64,000 nucleotides of DNA from Diphasiastrum complanatum (Eukaryota; Streptophyta; Lycopodiopsida; Lycopodiales; Lycopodiaceae). Position 1 is the stretch's first letter, and each line of letters opens with the position of its first letter. The notes below the pieces were generated by a model. The model was not told where the DNA came from, searched no databases, and was given only the letters and a program-made list of their open reading frames with translations. This document shows positions 21,691 to 32,586 of the stretch, one piece after another. The position numbers and the translations under genes were made by a program. The DNA lies in contig CM055104.1 in NCBI GenBank assembly GCA_029204225.1, positions 25,251,285-25,315,284 on the forward strand, written 5' to 3'.

Positions 21691-22833
21691 CTTCAAAGTC
21701 TTATATTTTTCTTAGTCTTTTCTTGTTGTTTTTCCTGACTGTTGCATTTTAAACTACGTTTTGAACTATTTCATCACATAGTTCGCAATTTTTGGTCATG
21801 AGAAAATACATCACTACGTCAAAAACACTTAGAAAATAATTCTGGCCAACTGTCGCGACACTGTTGTATTTTTTGTATTTCAGAAAAATGCGACACTATC
21901 TTATAAATATTTTTAGAAATGTTTTTTGGCCTACTATCGTATTTTTTGCATTTTGAAAAAAAAAGACACTATCTCTAATGTCTTAGAAAATGTTTTTCAG
22001 GCCTGTCGCACTTTTTTGCCCTTCGGAAAAAAAGCGACATTGTCGGGGTTTTTCGCCCTTTGAAAAAAGTGACACTGTCGGATTTTTTGCTCTTCGAAAA
22101 AAAGCGACATTGTCAGGTTTTTTCGCCCTTCGAAAAAAGTGACATTGCCCTTGAAAATGCAACACTATCCTTAAAATGACGAAGACATCTTTTAGCAAAA
22201 TGCGAAAGTCTACAACGTGAAGTAATGGGCAGAAAGCGGTTGATGCATAGAAGAGGACAATGATAGGAAACTAGAATCAGTTTTGACTAAGCCTAATACA
22301 TTTCTTTTGATTAGAGCTTTAACTTAATCAGTGCCCTGGATTGATCACGTAAAGGATCAATGAAGGATACAGAGATCAAGAGGAAGAGAATAGAGATCAT
22401 AGATACAGAACAAACAGAACTGTAAAAGTTTGAGATAGTTCCAGAGTGAGTTTACAGATTAGTAGTAGCTAGTCATATTACTCATGAGAGAGAATATCTC
22501 TCTTGCGCCAATGTGCTAATATGGAAAACAAACAACTCTCAAGAAAAATATTGTAAATTCAGTTCTGATAATAGAAGCGATTTTCGCAATGCTCTGTTCT
22601 ATAATGTGTATGATCTACAATATTGGAATGCATGCTAGCAATAGATAACTTTTCACTATTGTTTTACTCAACATTATCTACTGTTTACAAGTTTAATTTT
22701 ACAACAGATTGTCAGAGGCGATCTGGGGCTTGGAAGAGAATTAGACCGTAGTCAATAGTAGTAGCTACGGCTGCCAAGTCGGTTCTATCCGGCCTTCATC
22801 TCCAGTTTAGCTCGAGATCCCAAATTCCCATCA
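21691..22833 (+). mobile_element. Copia G2 LTR, about 1.1 kb
   Basis: Lies between the end of G2 RNase H and a PBS at 22835. The end, CCCAAATTCCCATCA, resembles the G LTR end. The first part contains unusual hairpin repeats (separate entry); the rest is plain AT-rich sequence with no frame. The start is not sharply defined. As at 8761-9189, an RNase H end on one side and a PBS on the other implies a tandem or recombined copy rather than a normal 3' LTR. Confidence 0.6.
22001..22175 (+). repeat. 35-bp hairpin-forming tandem repeats in G2 LTR
   Basis: Four exact-length 35-bp units start at 22001, 22036, 22071 and 22106, with a decaying fifth at 22141. Each has a GACA(T/C)TGTC-like head and a TTTTTTCGCCCTTCGAAAAA-like body that can fold (TTTTTTCG pairing with CGAAAAAA). 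Upstream, a longer related unit starting GGCC recurs at about 21844, 21928 and 22000. Confidence 0.85.
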
Positions 22834-22834
22834 G

Positions 22835-22847
22835 TGGTATCAGGAGG
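22835..22847 (+). promoter_or_regulatory. Copia G2 LTR-adjacent PBS
   Basis: TGGTATCAGGAGG follows the LTR end by one base. The first eight bases match the initiator-methionine tRNA type site. No gag follows. Confidence 0.6.
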
Positions 22848-23277
22848 CGGTAGATTCCGGAACAAGCAACAAAACATTTAGATCCAAAATCTCACTTGAT
22901 CTCAAAATCACATTACATAAAATGAGTAGTACAATGATACTAGTAGATCCACGAGCTAATCCACACTCAAACATCAATTGGACATCATATTTACAACCTC
23001 TTAATCCTATTGGACCAATGATGCATCGATCTCTCTATTCTATTAGACCTCTTGAACTTTGACTTTTCACACATCAAACTAAAGACACTTGTCAAGAACC
23101 TATTTAGCTCAAGTTTTCCACTTATAATTTTGGCCTAATAATGAAAAAACAAATGTACTTGACTAATTGAAAAGCCAAAAATGGCCCAACCTACTAATGA
23201 CACCTAGAAGCTTGACTATAAAACTTTATGAGACCCATATAACAAACATTTTAAATTTATTTTACAATTCTTCACAT
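22848..23277. other. Noncoding; possible minus-strand LTR start
   Basis: No reading frame supported. On the minus strand 23276-23250 reads TGTGAAGAATTGTAAAATAA, similar to the start of the copia LTRs here, so part may be a truncated minus-strand LTR. Evidence is weak. Confidence 0.3.
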
Positions 23278-23477
23278 GTAGGAACATCCTCCACACATGT
23301 GAGATTCACTCACAAACTTCTAACATAAAAATACCAAGTTAGATTTTTGCCAAATTTTCACAATTTTGTATGTAGATGCTGATTTTTTTATATTGACAAG
23401 ATTGTTGGTTTGCTCTTTTTTGTAACCAAATATCAGGGACATGGATTTTGATTTTGAATGATCTAAAATACTTCACA
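23278..23477 (+). mobile_element. Copia H 5' LTR end (D-related)
   Basis: The segment GTATGTAGATGCTGATTTTT followed by TAACCAAATATC and ending ATACTTCACA matches, with divergence, the last about 120 bases of the D1 LTR read on the minus strand (48870-48747). It ends directly at a PBS. The LTR body is missing or too diverged to see. Confidence 0.55.
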
Positions 23478-23489
23478 TGGTATCATAGC
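23478..23489 (+). promoter_or_regulatory. Copia H primer binding site
   Basis: TGGTATCATAGC directly follows the LTR end at 23477. It is one base from the standard copia PBS. Confidence 0.7.
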
Positions 23490-24059
23490 TATTGTGTTTC
23501 AAGTTATGAAAGGATCAACCACATTTATCAAGAATTTGGAGGAGTTACCAATGCTAGAGCATGCTAGATTGATTTATACTCAAAAATCTCCATTTTTTGC
23601 ATGTGTAGAATTGATCTTTTGAGGTCAAAACTCAATGTAGGTTTATATACTTGGTCAATTGTGATTTCACACTTGGTTTATTGGAATTAGTAGATTTTTG
23701 GTGCATTAGGATGGTCTCATTGGAGACTACAATATGATATATCAAGTATTTAGAAATTACATGCAAAATTTGAGATATTTAATTTTTGTGATTTTGTTAA
23801 AACCCTAATTTTGATTGGCTCTCTAGTTTGTGAGGTTATTGAGCTTCATTTGAGTGTGTTTCAATCTTAGGAAGTGGCAAGAATCATTAGATTGAAGATA
23901 GATCATAGGTTGATCAAGATTTCACTATTCTATGTGTTGATTTTCTAGTTAGAAGTGCTAGAAGAGATTTGAGAGGTTCCATATCTTTGTGATTTCTTCT
24001 TGACTTCATTTGTTGACATTCAAGAGAGTGATTTGTGCATTGAAATAGGTTGAAAGAAG
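23490..24059 (+). other. Copia H leader
   Basis: Noncoding AT-rich stretch between the H PBS and the fusion point at 24060. In a normal element a gag ATG would follow; here a G-family 3' tail follows instead. Confidence 0.5.
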
Positions 24060-24393
24060 AAGATCATGAAGAAACAAAGTGTTTCTGATTACAAAGCCTT
24101 TTTAGCTTTCAACCCTTCACCTGACAAAGATGTTCGCGAACTCGAACATCTAGAGTCACGAAACATGAAGAGTTTTGCGAACACAAAAGTCAATGAGGAC
24201 GAAGACAAACGGTTTGCAAACACGAACGTTTCTCAAACACAAAGGATCCACAAATGAGATTCCTTTGTGGTCAAGCAAGAGAGAAAGGCAGACGAGGTAA
24301 ACGAAACCAACGGTGGAAACGAAACCCATTTTGTCCTCACGCTCCAAGGAGTACCACCAGAGATCATGCAAGTATGTAGAAGTACAGAGATAT
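24060..24393 (+). pseudogene. G-family RNase H tail fused into H
   Basis: Positions 24066-24257 encode KKQSVSDYKAFLAF... followed by a charged, Asn-rich tail with repeated FANT words. This matches the C-terminal tail of copia G RNase H (KKQSVSITKALLAL...). The DNA then runs as G-type LTR-start sequence until about 24390, where family H RT begins abruptly. Gag, PR and INT of H are thus replaced by about 330 bases of another family's 3' end. Confidence 0.6.
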
Positions 24394-25779
24394 GACAAGG
24401 CAAGGTTGGTGGCAAAGGGGTATGCTCAAGAATATGGTATTGACTATGATGAGACCTTTGCACCCGTGGCAAAGATGGTAACTATTCGAATCCTAATCTC
24501 TCTTGCAACTCTTTATGATTGGGATATGTGGCAAATGGATGTTACTAATGCCTTCTTGAATGGTGATCTTGAAGAAGATATTTACATGGAGCAACCCGAG
24601 GGCTATGTTTCACATGATGAGCCTAATCATGTGTGCTATCTCCAAAAGAGTTTGTATGGGCTAAAGCAAGCACCAAGGAGTTGGTATGCTAAGCTCAATT
24701 CCTTCTTACTTTCTCAAAACTTTGTTATGAGTGAGTATGATCATTCTCTCTACTTTAGATTGAATGAAAATGATATCACTTTACTTTTGATCTATGTTGA
24801 TGACATTATCTTAAGTGGTGGTAACAATCTAGATATAGATGAAATCAAGATGGCACTCAAAAGAGAGTTTGAAATTCAAGATCTTGGTAAACTTCATTAT
24901 ATCTTAGGAATAGAGATTATTAGAACTTCTAAATCTACATTCATATGTCAAGAAAAGTATGTTAACTCTATTCTAAAAAGGTTTCATATGGAAGATTGTA
25001 AAGTTGTTTCTACTCCTATGGAATCAAATGTAAAGCTAACTACAAGAAGTAATGAAAGATCCTTCAAGGACATTACTCTCTATAGAAAGCTAATAGGATC
25101 TCTTATATGGTTAACCATCACAAGACCTGATCTAAGCTTTGTGGTTGGTAAACTAAGTCAATTTATGCAAGATCCTAGTGAGGCTCATTGGAAGCTAGGA
25201 AAGAGAGTACTTAGATACATCTCGGGATCTAGAGATTTTGGCATCTTGTATGGAGGTACTACACCTAACCTTTGTGGATTTTCAGATTCAGATTTTGCAG
25301 GTGATCAAATGGATAGGAAGTCAACAAGTGCCTTTGCAATCTATCTTGGAGATGGAGTGGTCTCATGGCTATCAAAGAAGCAACCAACTATCTCTCTATC
25401 TTCCACCGAAGCCGAGTACAAGGCATTAACAACATGCACCAAGGAGATTCTTTGGATCAAGAGGATGTTATTGGATCTTCACTTGCTGGAACCAGAGAAG
25501 ACTCCAATCATACTTTGTGATAACCTTTCAGCCCAAAGCTTGGCAAGCAATCCTGTTTTTCATGCAAGGAGCAAGCACATTGAGATTGCTCACCATTTTG
25601 TGAGAGATCAAGTCATTGCCAAAGAGGTGGAGCTTCAACATGTCTCTTCAAAGGAGTGTGTGGCTGATATCTTCACCAAACCATTGGGAAAGGACCTATA
25701 TTTAATGCATAGATCTAATCTTGGAATGTGCTCAAAGACTATGTTGAAACTAGCATCCAATGTTGAAGAGGGAGTGTGA
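24394..25779 (+). CDS. Copia H RT-RNase H, intact frame
   Basis: A continuous plus-strand frame (open from 24313, with copia homology from about 24394) for reverse transcriptase and RNase H, about 460 codons to the stop at 25779. RT motifs: ARLVAKGYAQEYGIDYDETF, QMDVTNAFLNGDLEEDIYM, SLYGLKQAPRSWY and IYVDDIILSGG with the catalytic YVDD. RNase H motifs: FSDSDFAGDQMDRKSTSAFA, SLSSTEAEYKAL, CDNLSAQSLASNP, ARSKHIEIAHHFV and VADIFTKPLGKDL. It ends VEEGV at the polypurine stretch GAAGAGGGAG. No ATG heads the frame and gag/PR/INT are missing, so it is not autonomous. Conservation of the frame suggests recent activity or recent formation. Confidence 0.85.
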   Translation, partial: DKARLVAKGYAQEYGIDYDETFAPVAKMVTIRILISLATLYDWDMWQMDVTNAFLNGDLEEDIYMEQPEGYVSHDEPNHVCYLQKSLYGLKQAPRSWYAKLNSFLLSQNFVMSEYDHSLYFRLNENDITLLLIYVDDIILSGGNNLDIDEIKMALKREFEIQDLGKLHYILGIEIIRTSKSTFICQEKYVNSILKRFHMEDCKVVSTPMESNVKLTTRSNERSFKDITLYRKLIGSLIWLTITRPDLSFVVGKLSQFMQDPSEAHWKLGKRVLRYISGSRDFGILYGGTTPNLCGFSDSDFAGDQMDRKSTSAFAIYLGDGVVSWLSKKQPTISLSSTEAEYKALTTCTKEILWIKRMLLDLHLLEPEKTPIILCDNLSAQSLASNPVFHARSKHIEIAHHFVRDQVIAKEVELQHVSSKECVADIFTKPLGKDLYLMHRSNLGMCSKTMLKLASNVEEGV

Positions 25780-26429
25780 AAATTGTCAACATTTCCTAGC
25801 TAGTTTGAGGCCTAAATTGGCTAAAATTGTAAATAGTTTTGGTTCTGGAGTTTCACACGTGTGAACCAGGCCACAATGTTTTTATTTACTGTATTTTTTC
25901 AGTATGAAGAAGTGTCAAACTTCATACCCTTCAAAATGAGACCATTTTGATGTATTTTGGTCATATAAGCCATTTTTAGCTATTTTTCCTATATAGGGAA
26001 TATCTAGGGTCAAGTACCTTCTAGAGAGAGGAGAGAGAGTCATCTTCCTCATCCATAAATAGTAGGGAAGTCGTGGAGAACAGGTTGGAGAAACCTTTTG
26101 TATGCTTCATTGAGATCAATAGATCATTGTCATTGTTTCTTCCTCCATTGAGAGCATTGTTGTGTGTATTGTCTTCAAGCTATTGTGTATGATCTTAGGT
26201 GCTTTCCAAAAGTGATAGGCTGATGTATTATGGACTGTATAATGCTATTTTGGGCCGCACTTGATGTTTATGGAAGTTTCCATTTGTGATAAATGCTTTT
26301 TGATCAAGTTCTTTGCATTCTAGGTAGCATAGAATGTGTTGCCAATTCCTAGCTTATGTAGTTTGGAGTGCAAGCATTCAAGCCAATGATCTTGGAGTTT
26401 AGATCCACTTAGGATCTGTATTTTTCACA
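25775..26429 (+). mobile_element. Copia H 3' LTR, 655 bp
   Basis: Starts TGTGAAAATTGTCAAC after the polypurine stretch and ends ATTTTTCACA. A shared CACACGTGTGAA element and a GAGAGAGTCATCTTCCTC segment relate it to the D LTR, and its TTTTCACA end also resembles the C LTR. It contacts the 3' coding end of minus-strand copia E directly at 26430. Confidence 0.8.
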
Positions 26430-29400
26430 CTAATCACTCCAAGTGATGATCTGAACTTCATAAAAGGTGTCTTTTGAAGTGGTTTAGTAAGTAGATCAGC
26501 TACACATTCATTGCTTGGAACATGCTCCAAAGCAATCTCCTTGGCTTGCACCATTTCTCTCACAAAGTGATGGCATATCTCAATGTGCTTAGATCTTGCA
26601 TGGAAGATTGGGTTAGATGCAAGGTGTTGGGCTGATATATTGTCATTGTAGATGATTGGTGCCTCCTCTGAATCCATGATCTTTAGTTCCACCAATAATC
26701 TCTTGATCCAAAGTACCTCCTTTGTAGTGGTTGTCAAAGCTTTGTACTCGGCCTCGGTTGAAGATAGAGATATAGTTTCTTGCTTTTTTTAAAGCCATGA
26801 AACCACACCTTCTCCTATGAAAGTTGAATAGGCACTTGTTGATTTCCTATCCCTCTTGTCCCCTACAAAATCTGAATCACTAAATGCATGAAGGTTAATC
26901 ACATCTCCTCTATATAGAATCCCAAAATCCAATGTACCCGAGATGTATCTTAGAATCCTCTTAGCCTTTTTCCAATGGATATTCAATGGCTTTTGCATGG
27001 ATTGGCTCAACCTACATACACTAAAGCTAAGATCTGGTCTAGTTGTAGTGATCCACATTAAGGAACCTATAAGTTGCCTAAACAAAGTGATGTCCATGAA
27101 GGATCTTTCATCATCTTCATTTGGCACTTTTACATCTTGCTCCATTGGTGTGTCAACACTTTTGCATACTTCCATCTTAAACTTCTTCAAAAGACTTTGA
27201 GCATAGTTTACTTGACTTATAAAGATAAAATCAGACCCTCTAAGTACTTCTATGCCTAAGATGAAGTGAAGACATCCTAGATCTACCATCTTGAACTCTA
27301 AGGATAGATCTATCTTGATTTTTTCAATACCATCAACACTATTTCCACTAATGATGATGTCATCTACATAAATGAGTAAAAGTACAATACCAACATCATC
27401 AAACTTAATGTAAAGAGTAGGATCATATTCACTTTGAACAAAAGAAAGTGAAATAAGATAGCAATGTAGTCTTGAATTCCAAGATCTCGAGGCTTGCTTC
27501 AAGCCATAGATGCTTCTTTGGAGATGGCATACTTTGTTCTCCATTCCATGCTTGATGAACCCTTGTGGCTGCTCCATATAGATATCCTCTTCCAAAAAAC
27601 CATTCAAGAAAGCATTAGAGACATCCATTTGACATAGAATCCATCCAAAATGTGATGCAAGTGCAATGATTAGTCTTATTGTGACCATCTTGGCCACAGG
27701 TGCAAAAGTTTCCTCATAGTCTATCCCTCTCTCTTGAGCATAACCTTTTGCAACTAATCTTGCTTTATGTTTGTTAACACTCCCATTTGCATTCAACTTA
27801 AGCTTGAAGACCCACTTGCATCCTATTACATTCCTTTGAGGTCTCTCAACAAGCAACCAAGTTTCATTCTCAATCAAGGCATCATACTCATCCAACATAG
27901 CTTTATACCATTCTTTGGAGTTCAATGCATCTTCAACATTAGACGGTTCTTCAAAACTAGATAAAGCATAAGAAGTGGATGAGATACCCTCAACTTGCTG
28001 TCCTTTGCCTTGATATGTGAGCCTTGATGGCTCCACTTTTGCCCTTGAAGATCTCCTTGGTGTGATAGGTGGGTTTGGTGCTTGCTCCTCCATGAGCTCC
28101 TCCTCAAAACCAAGATCTTGCTCCCCGGCCATCTTCTTCTTGATTGTTGGAGCACTTGAGCCTTCTTCAAGCATATGCATATGATGTTCATCAAAGATGA
28201 CATCCCTTGAAACAACAAATTTGTTCAAGGATGGGAGATAGACTTTGTAGCCCTTGCTTGAGCTTGCATATCCAAGCATGATCCCTCTTGTGGAAGATGG
28301 ATCCTCCTTGGTTCTTGTTTCCAATGGCACATGCACATAACATATACACCCAAAAACTTTCAAGTGATTAAGATTGGGTTTCTTTCCGTACAACATCTCA
28401 TAAGGAGTTTTGCCTTCAATTGCTTTGCAAGACACCCTATTCATCAAGTAGTTTGCACATACAAGAGACTCACCCCAAAAGGATTTGGGAAAACAAGCAT
28501 CTAATCTTAAAGCCTTAGAACATTCACATAATGTTCTATTCCTTCTTTCAGCAACTCCATTTTGTTGAGGAGTGTAAGGACAAGAAGTCTCTTTCTTGAT
28601 CCCTTCCTCCTCACAAAAGGCCTTGAACTCATTGGAGATGAATTCTCCACCATTGTCACTTCTAAGAATCTTGATGCTATGATTATGATGCTTTTTCACA
28701 AACAACTTGAACTTTACAAAAGTATCAAATACTTGAGACTTGAAGGAAAGTAAGAACACCCAACAATATCTTGAGTAGTCATCAATGAAGGTTAAAAACA
28801 TGGATGAACCTCCATTAGATTTGGTGCTAGCAATGTGCACATCCAAGTGTATGAGTTCAAGAGGATGAGATGACTTTGTGATGGAGTTAGGAAACACCTT
28901 CTTATGTGCCTTGGATAAGGCACAAGCTTCACAAACGTTGTCTTCCTTCCCAATAGACCTTGGTAGGCCTAAAGCATACTCCTCCTTGATCATAGCCTCC
29001 ATGGAACCCGAGTTGACATGTCCAAGTCTTTTGTGCCATAAAGTAAAGGTAGATATCTTGCTCTTCTCGGCCAACATGACAACATTAGTATCCACAAATG
29101 CATCCAGCTTATAAAGTTTGCCAAGTCTAGTGCCCTTAGCCACTATCTTACCCTTCTTCTTGATGAAACATTCATTTGAAGCAAAGTCAACATTGAAACC
29201 ATTGTCTACCATTTGGCCAACACTTAGTAGATTCTTTGTTATTGTAGGAATGTACAAAACACCTTCTATGTTGATCTTTTTGGAAGATCCTAAGCAAAGG
29301 GGAATGCTACCAACTCCTTCAATCTTACAAGCTTCATCATTTGCTGTATAGATAGACTTTATTGGTCCATCATAAGATAAGAGAGAAGAGAAAAACTCCC

Positions 29401-30373
29401 TTTTACTAGTCATGTGTGAACTAGCACCCGAGTCAATCCACCAAGGATCTTCTCCTTTGAAGCTTGTTGAAGAAAATATGGACATCATGAGAGAGTCCTC
29501 ATGTGAACTCTCCTCCTCCTCCTCTTTGCTCATGTTGGCTTGGCTTTGATCTTGCTTCCTCTTGAAGCATTCCGAGGCATAATGCCCCATCTTGCTACAA
29601 TAGTAGCACTTCACCTTTGATTTGTCCTTCTTGACTTTGGTGGTTGATGGAGATGCCTTTGGGGGTCCTTCTTGATTCTCAAGCTTTGTAGACTTCTTGA
29701 ATGTTGATCCTTTGCCTTTGGACTTGCCTTTTCCTTTGGTGAAGAGAGCTTGGTCATCTCCACCTTGGATGGAAAGCCTATCCATCCTCTCTTGCATTTG
29801 GCTCCTTCTTGATTCCTCGGCCATGAGTGTGCCTTGGAGTTCTTCAAGTATGGGTAGCTTACCCATAATTGCATATCCCTGAACCAAATTGTCAAATTCA
29901 AAGCTTAGTCCATTCAATATGAGTTGAACAAGCTCTTCATCCTTGATAGGGTCACCTATAAAGGCTAGCTCTTTGTTCAATTCCTTTACTCTTAGGACAA
30001 AAGTATGTGCACTCTCTCCTTTCTTTTGATAGCTTCTATAGATTTGATTCTTCAAAGCTAACATTCTAGTTTGGTTCTTGGATTCATAGACCTTTTGCAA
30101 AGTCTCCCAAGCATCTTGAGCTGAAGTGCAATCTCCTACCTCTCTTAAGAGTTCATTTGCAACATTCATTTTTATGCAATGTAGTGCAACATTGCACCTC
30201 TTGATGTATTTGGCTTTTTCTTGAGGATGAATAGGTTCACCCTCCTTACCATTTACAATTTCCATCAGATCTTGCATGATCATGATAGATTCCATTCTAA
30301 CTTTCCATATGGAATAGTTAGTTTTGTTGAGCCTTTCATTAGTATCCAAAAGATATGCATTTATAGATGCCAT
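26399..30373 (-). pseudogene. Copia E gag-pol polyprotein, one stop codon
   Basis: A nearly intact copia gag-pol. From ATG at 30373 it runs 1194 codons to a TAA at 26791-26789, then stays in the same frame to 26399. Domains by residue: gag 1-250, zinc knuckle CYYCSKMGHYASEC 256-269, protease WIDSGASSHMT at 312-322, integrase HHCC (H447, H452, C481, C484) and DDE (D511, D573, E609), RT 850-1110 with D917 and YVDD 1002-1005, RNase H from about 1160 (FSDSDF) continuing past the stop with SLSSTEAEYKAL and SKHIEI. The stop sits where relatives have Ser in WLSKKQ, so a single base change (TCA to TAA) accounts for it. The last about nine codons come from the abutting H LTR, so the true C-terminus is lost. 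Confidence 0.93.
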
Positions 30374-31172
30374 CTAGTCTCCTAATCAAGGACTTGACAC
30401 AAATGAAGGTTACTTCTATTGATTTGATTGAAGGTCTACCTTATCCCACTTCTTAGGGACCTAAAAAGATCAGTAATAGACTTCCTATAAAGATCTAAGA
30501 ATGATCTCTAACAAAATCAAATCATAGAATACTAGAAACAATGCACTTGCTTGATTGAAGTAGACAATACTAGTAGAATTGCCTCTCTTTCTATAAAGAA
30601 CATTAAAGCTTCCAAATGATCTGATCAAGAGTGAATTTCAGCAACCTAATATACTTCCAAAATCACTTGTAAAAGATCTAGATGGAACTTAATGAGGATG
30701 CAACACAATCTACTATCCAATCACAAGCAAAAAATGATCAAAATTGATGAAAAATTGATCTAATTTGGTGCATAAGTCAAGCAATGGTTGGACTGAACCT
30801 AAATCACTTTAGGAGGTGTCTACTACACCTTAGAACAGCATTGAAGAGTCCCCAAAACTCTGATCTTCCCTCTCCTTGAATGCTAGAAAGCCTCCTCTAT
30901 GAAATCACCTCCAAAACTTGCTTAGAAATCAATGCTTGGAGCAAGCAAAACTTGCTATCTTGGTAATGTGAATTGAATTCAACTTTGCCTCTGGTTTTAG
31001 ACACCTAAACACCTGCAAATGAAGTCACACAACACCAATCTCCAATGTATTTGACTCACTTTGAGTTCTAGAATCAATACTAGATGCTAAGATCCAATCT
31101 ACACAAGATTTAGATCAAAAATTGTGATCAAATTGAATGAAAACCAAGGATTTAGCTCATTTCAGCCTTTAG
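30374..31172 (-). other. Copia E 5' leader
   Basis: About 800 bases between PBS and gag start on the minus strand, without any long frame. It is the expected place for an untranslated leader and packaging signal of the element's RNA. Confidence 0.65.
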
Positions 31173-31184
31173 GCTCTGATACCA
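31173..31184 (-). promoter_or_regulatory. Copia E primer binding site
   Basis: Minus-strand TGGTATCAGAGC, a perfect copia-type PBS for initiator methionine tRNA, immediately after the LTR end TTTTTACA. Confidence 0.9.
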
Positions 31185-31795
31185 TGTAAAAATTACAGCA
31201 AATAAGGATCCTAAAACACTTGAAATGATGAGGGAAACAATAGATTATGATTTCATAAGATTAGCACAAGTTGAATCATCAAAATCCATCAATAATCTAT
31301 GCTAAGTACTGTACACCAGACCTACATTCAATCCTATAATCATTAGTAATCACAAGTACTCAAACAATTATGAACATAGAGAGCAATTGCACCATTATGA
31401 GAGAAAAATCATGAAATTGCTTGATTAATTTTGGTGAGATATCATCACCTATATATACATGATCCATCACGGTTTTGGGCAGGTATGAGTAGCCCTAAAC
31501 CTATCCCTAATGCTAATTTTGGTGGATCTTTCATCCCTACCAAGTTAGGGTTGGAATCTTGGAGATCCCTCAACAATGCAAAAATTACCAAAAATAGCTC
31601 CTATTTTTTCTCCCTTGTATCTAAGCATAATTTGGACTCATTCCAAAGGTTCTAACACTTAGGTCTACTTGAGAACATCCTTATGAATGGAATCCTATGC
31701 TATTTGGCACGTGTGACAAGCCACATCATGACCATCTAACTATTTACAAGTCATATGACCAAAACTAGTCAAGCTAGAATTGTGAATTTTTAACA
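31185..31795 (-). mobile_element. Copia E 5' LTR, 611 bp
   Basis: On the minus strand it begins TGTTAAAAATTCACAATTC at 31795 and ends TTTTTACA at 31185, next to the PBS. A TATATATAGG stretch near 31455 could serve as a TATA region. No second copy of this LTR was found on the 3' side, where the H LTR abuts instead. Confidence 0.85.
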
Positions 31796-32194
31796 ATAAT
31801 CATTTCATTCAAGTTTGATCAAGTACTATTACAAAAGTCAAGGAGAACATCAAGAGAAAGACAAGTACCTTCAAGGCTCACATATGCTTCCTACAGCGAT
31901 GCTAGCTGGGCATCTCTCAGGTTTGACTGTAAAAGCGTCTCAAGAGGATGCACCATCGCATCAAGAGCAACAGTTCTTTGGGTCAGCAAGAAGCAGACCA
32001 TTGTAGCCTAGTCGTCCTGCAAAGCAGAGTACGTAGCAGCAGCGAAGATGGCCAACAAAATAACTTGGCTAATGCAATTTCTGGATGAATTGGGCAAAAC
32101 AAGAAACGAGCCATTGGTCTTGTAGATGGACAACACCTCAGCGATACACCTGACGAAAGATCACGTGTTCCACTCAAGAACAAAGCACATTGTC
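31796..32194 (+). pseudogene. Patchwork of copia D and G fragments
   Basis: Three pieces in a row. 31796-31828 matches D LTR sequence (CATTTCATTCAAGTTTGATC). 31829-31885 matches the D linker DNA that follows integrase (AAGGAGAACATCAAG, GACAAGTACCTTCAAGG). 31886-32194 is G-type RNase H: YSDASWASL, CKSVSRGCTIA, EYVAAAKMANKITW and MDNTSAIHLTKDHVFHSRTK, with TAG stops at 32009 and 32124. It ends at the gypsy junction near 32194. Confidence 0.7.
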
Positions 32195-32569
32195 GCAGGA
32201 TGAATAGGACCAACATAATCAAGGTCCCATTTCTTGAACGGCGCTTGCAATAAAACTAGATATAAAGGTTCATAATTCTGTCATGTAGGACGACGTGCTC
32301 ATTGACAAACATCACATGACTGCAGGCCACCAACACCCCGCTTGTAAAAGTTTGCGAACAATGATATCTGTTGAAAAATGGCCTTCGCACATGCCATCAT
32401 GGAAAAACATGATAAGTTCAGGTACTTCATGCGGCAAAACACATCTTCGCAAAATATCATCCATTCCTTGGCGATACAATTGCCCAACAATCAATTGATA
32501 ATGTACTTTAAGAATCAATTGTCTCTTTTGTACTTTTGTCAAGGAATGAATAGGTTGGCCTAGCATCAA
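32195..32569 (-). pseudogene. Gypsy 1 integrase N-terminal part
   Basis: Minus strand. 32569-32312 encodes the H2C2 zinc-binding region (YQLIVGQLYRQGMDDILRRC, FHDGMCEGHFSTD, GCWWP and, after a frame break, CDVCQ). The core then starts with FKKWDLDYVGPIH, containing the first catalytic Asp (the D-x-GPI motif of gypsy integrases). The remainder of the integrase is cut off at 32195 by the copia patchwork. Confidence 0.75.
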
Positions 32570-32586
32570 ATATTCAACAATGTCCG

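Noticed and set aside
22001-22175. CRISPR-like array
   Set aside because: Repeats are contiguous without unique spacers and lie in a plant retrotransposon LTR.
21983-22198. Repeat protein with FFRRAKK units on the minus strand
   Set aside because: The units translate the 35-bp LTR repeats; 35 is not a multiple of three, so frames would shift from unit to unit, and no start or homology supports a protein.
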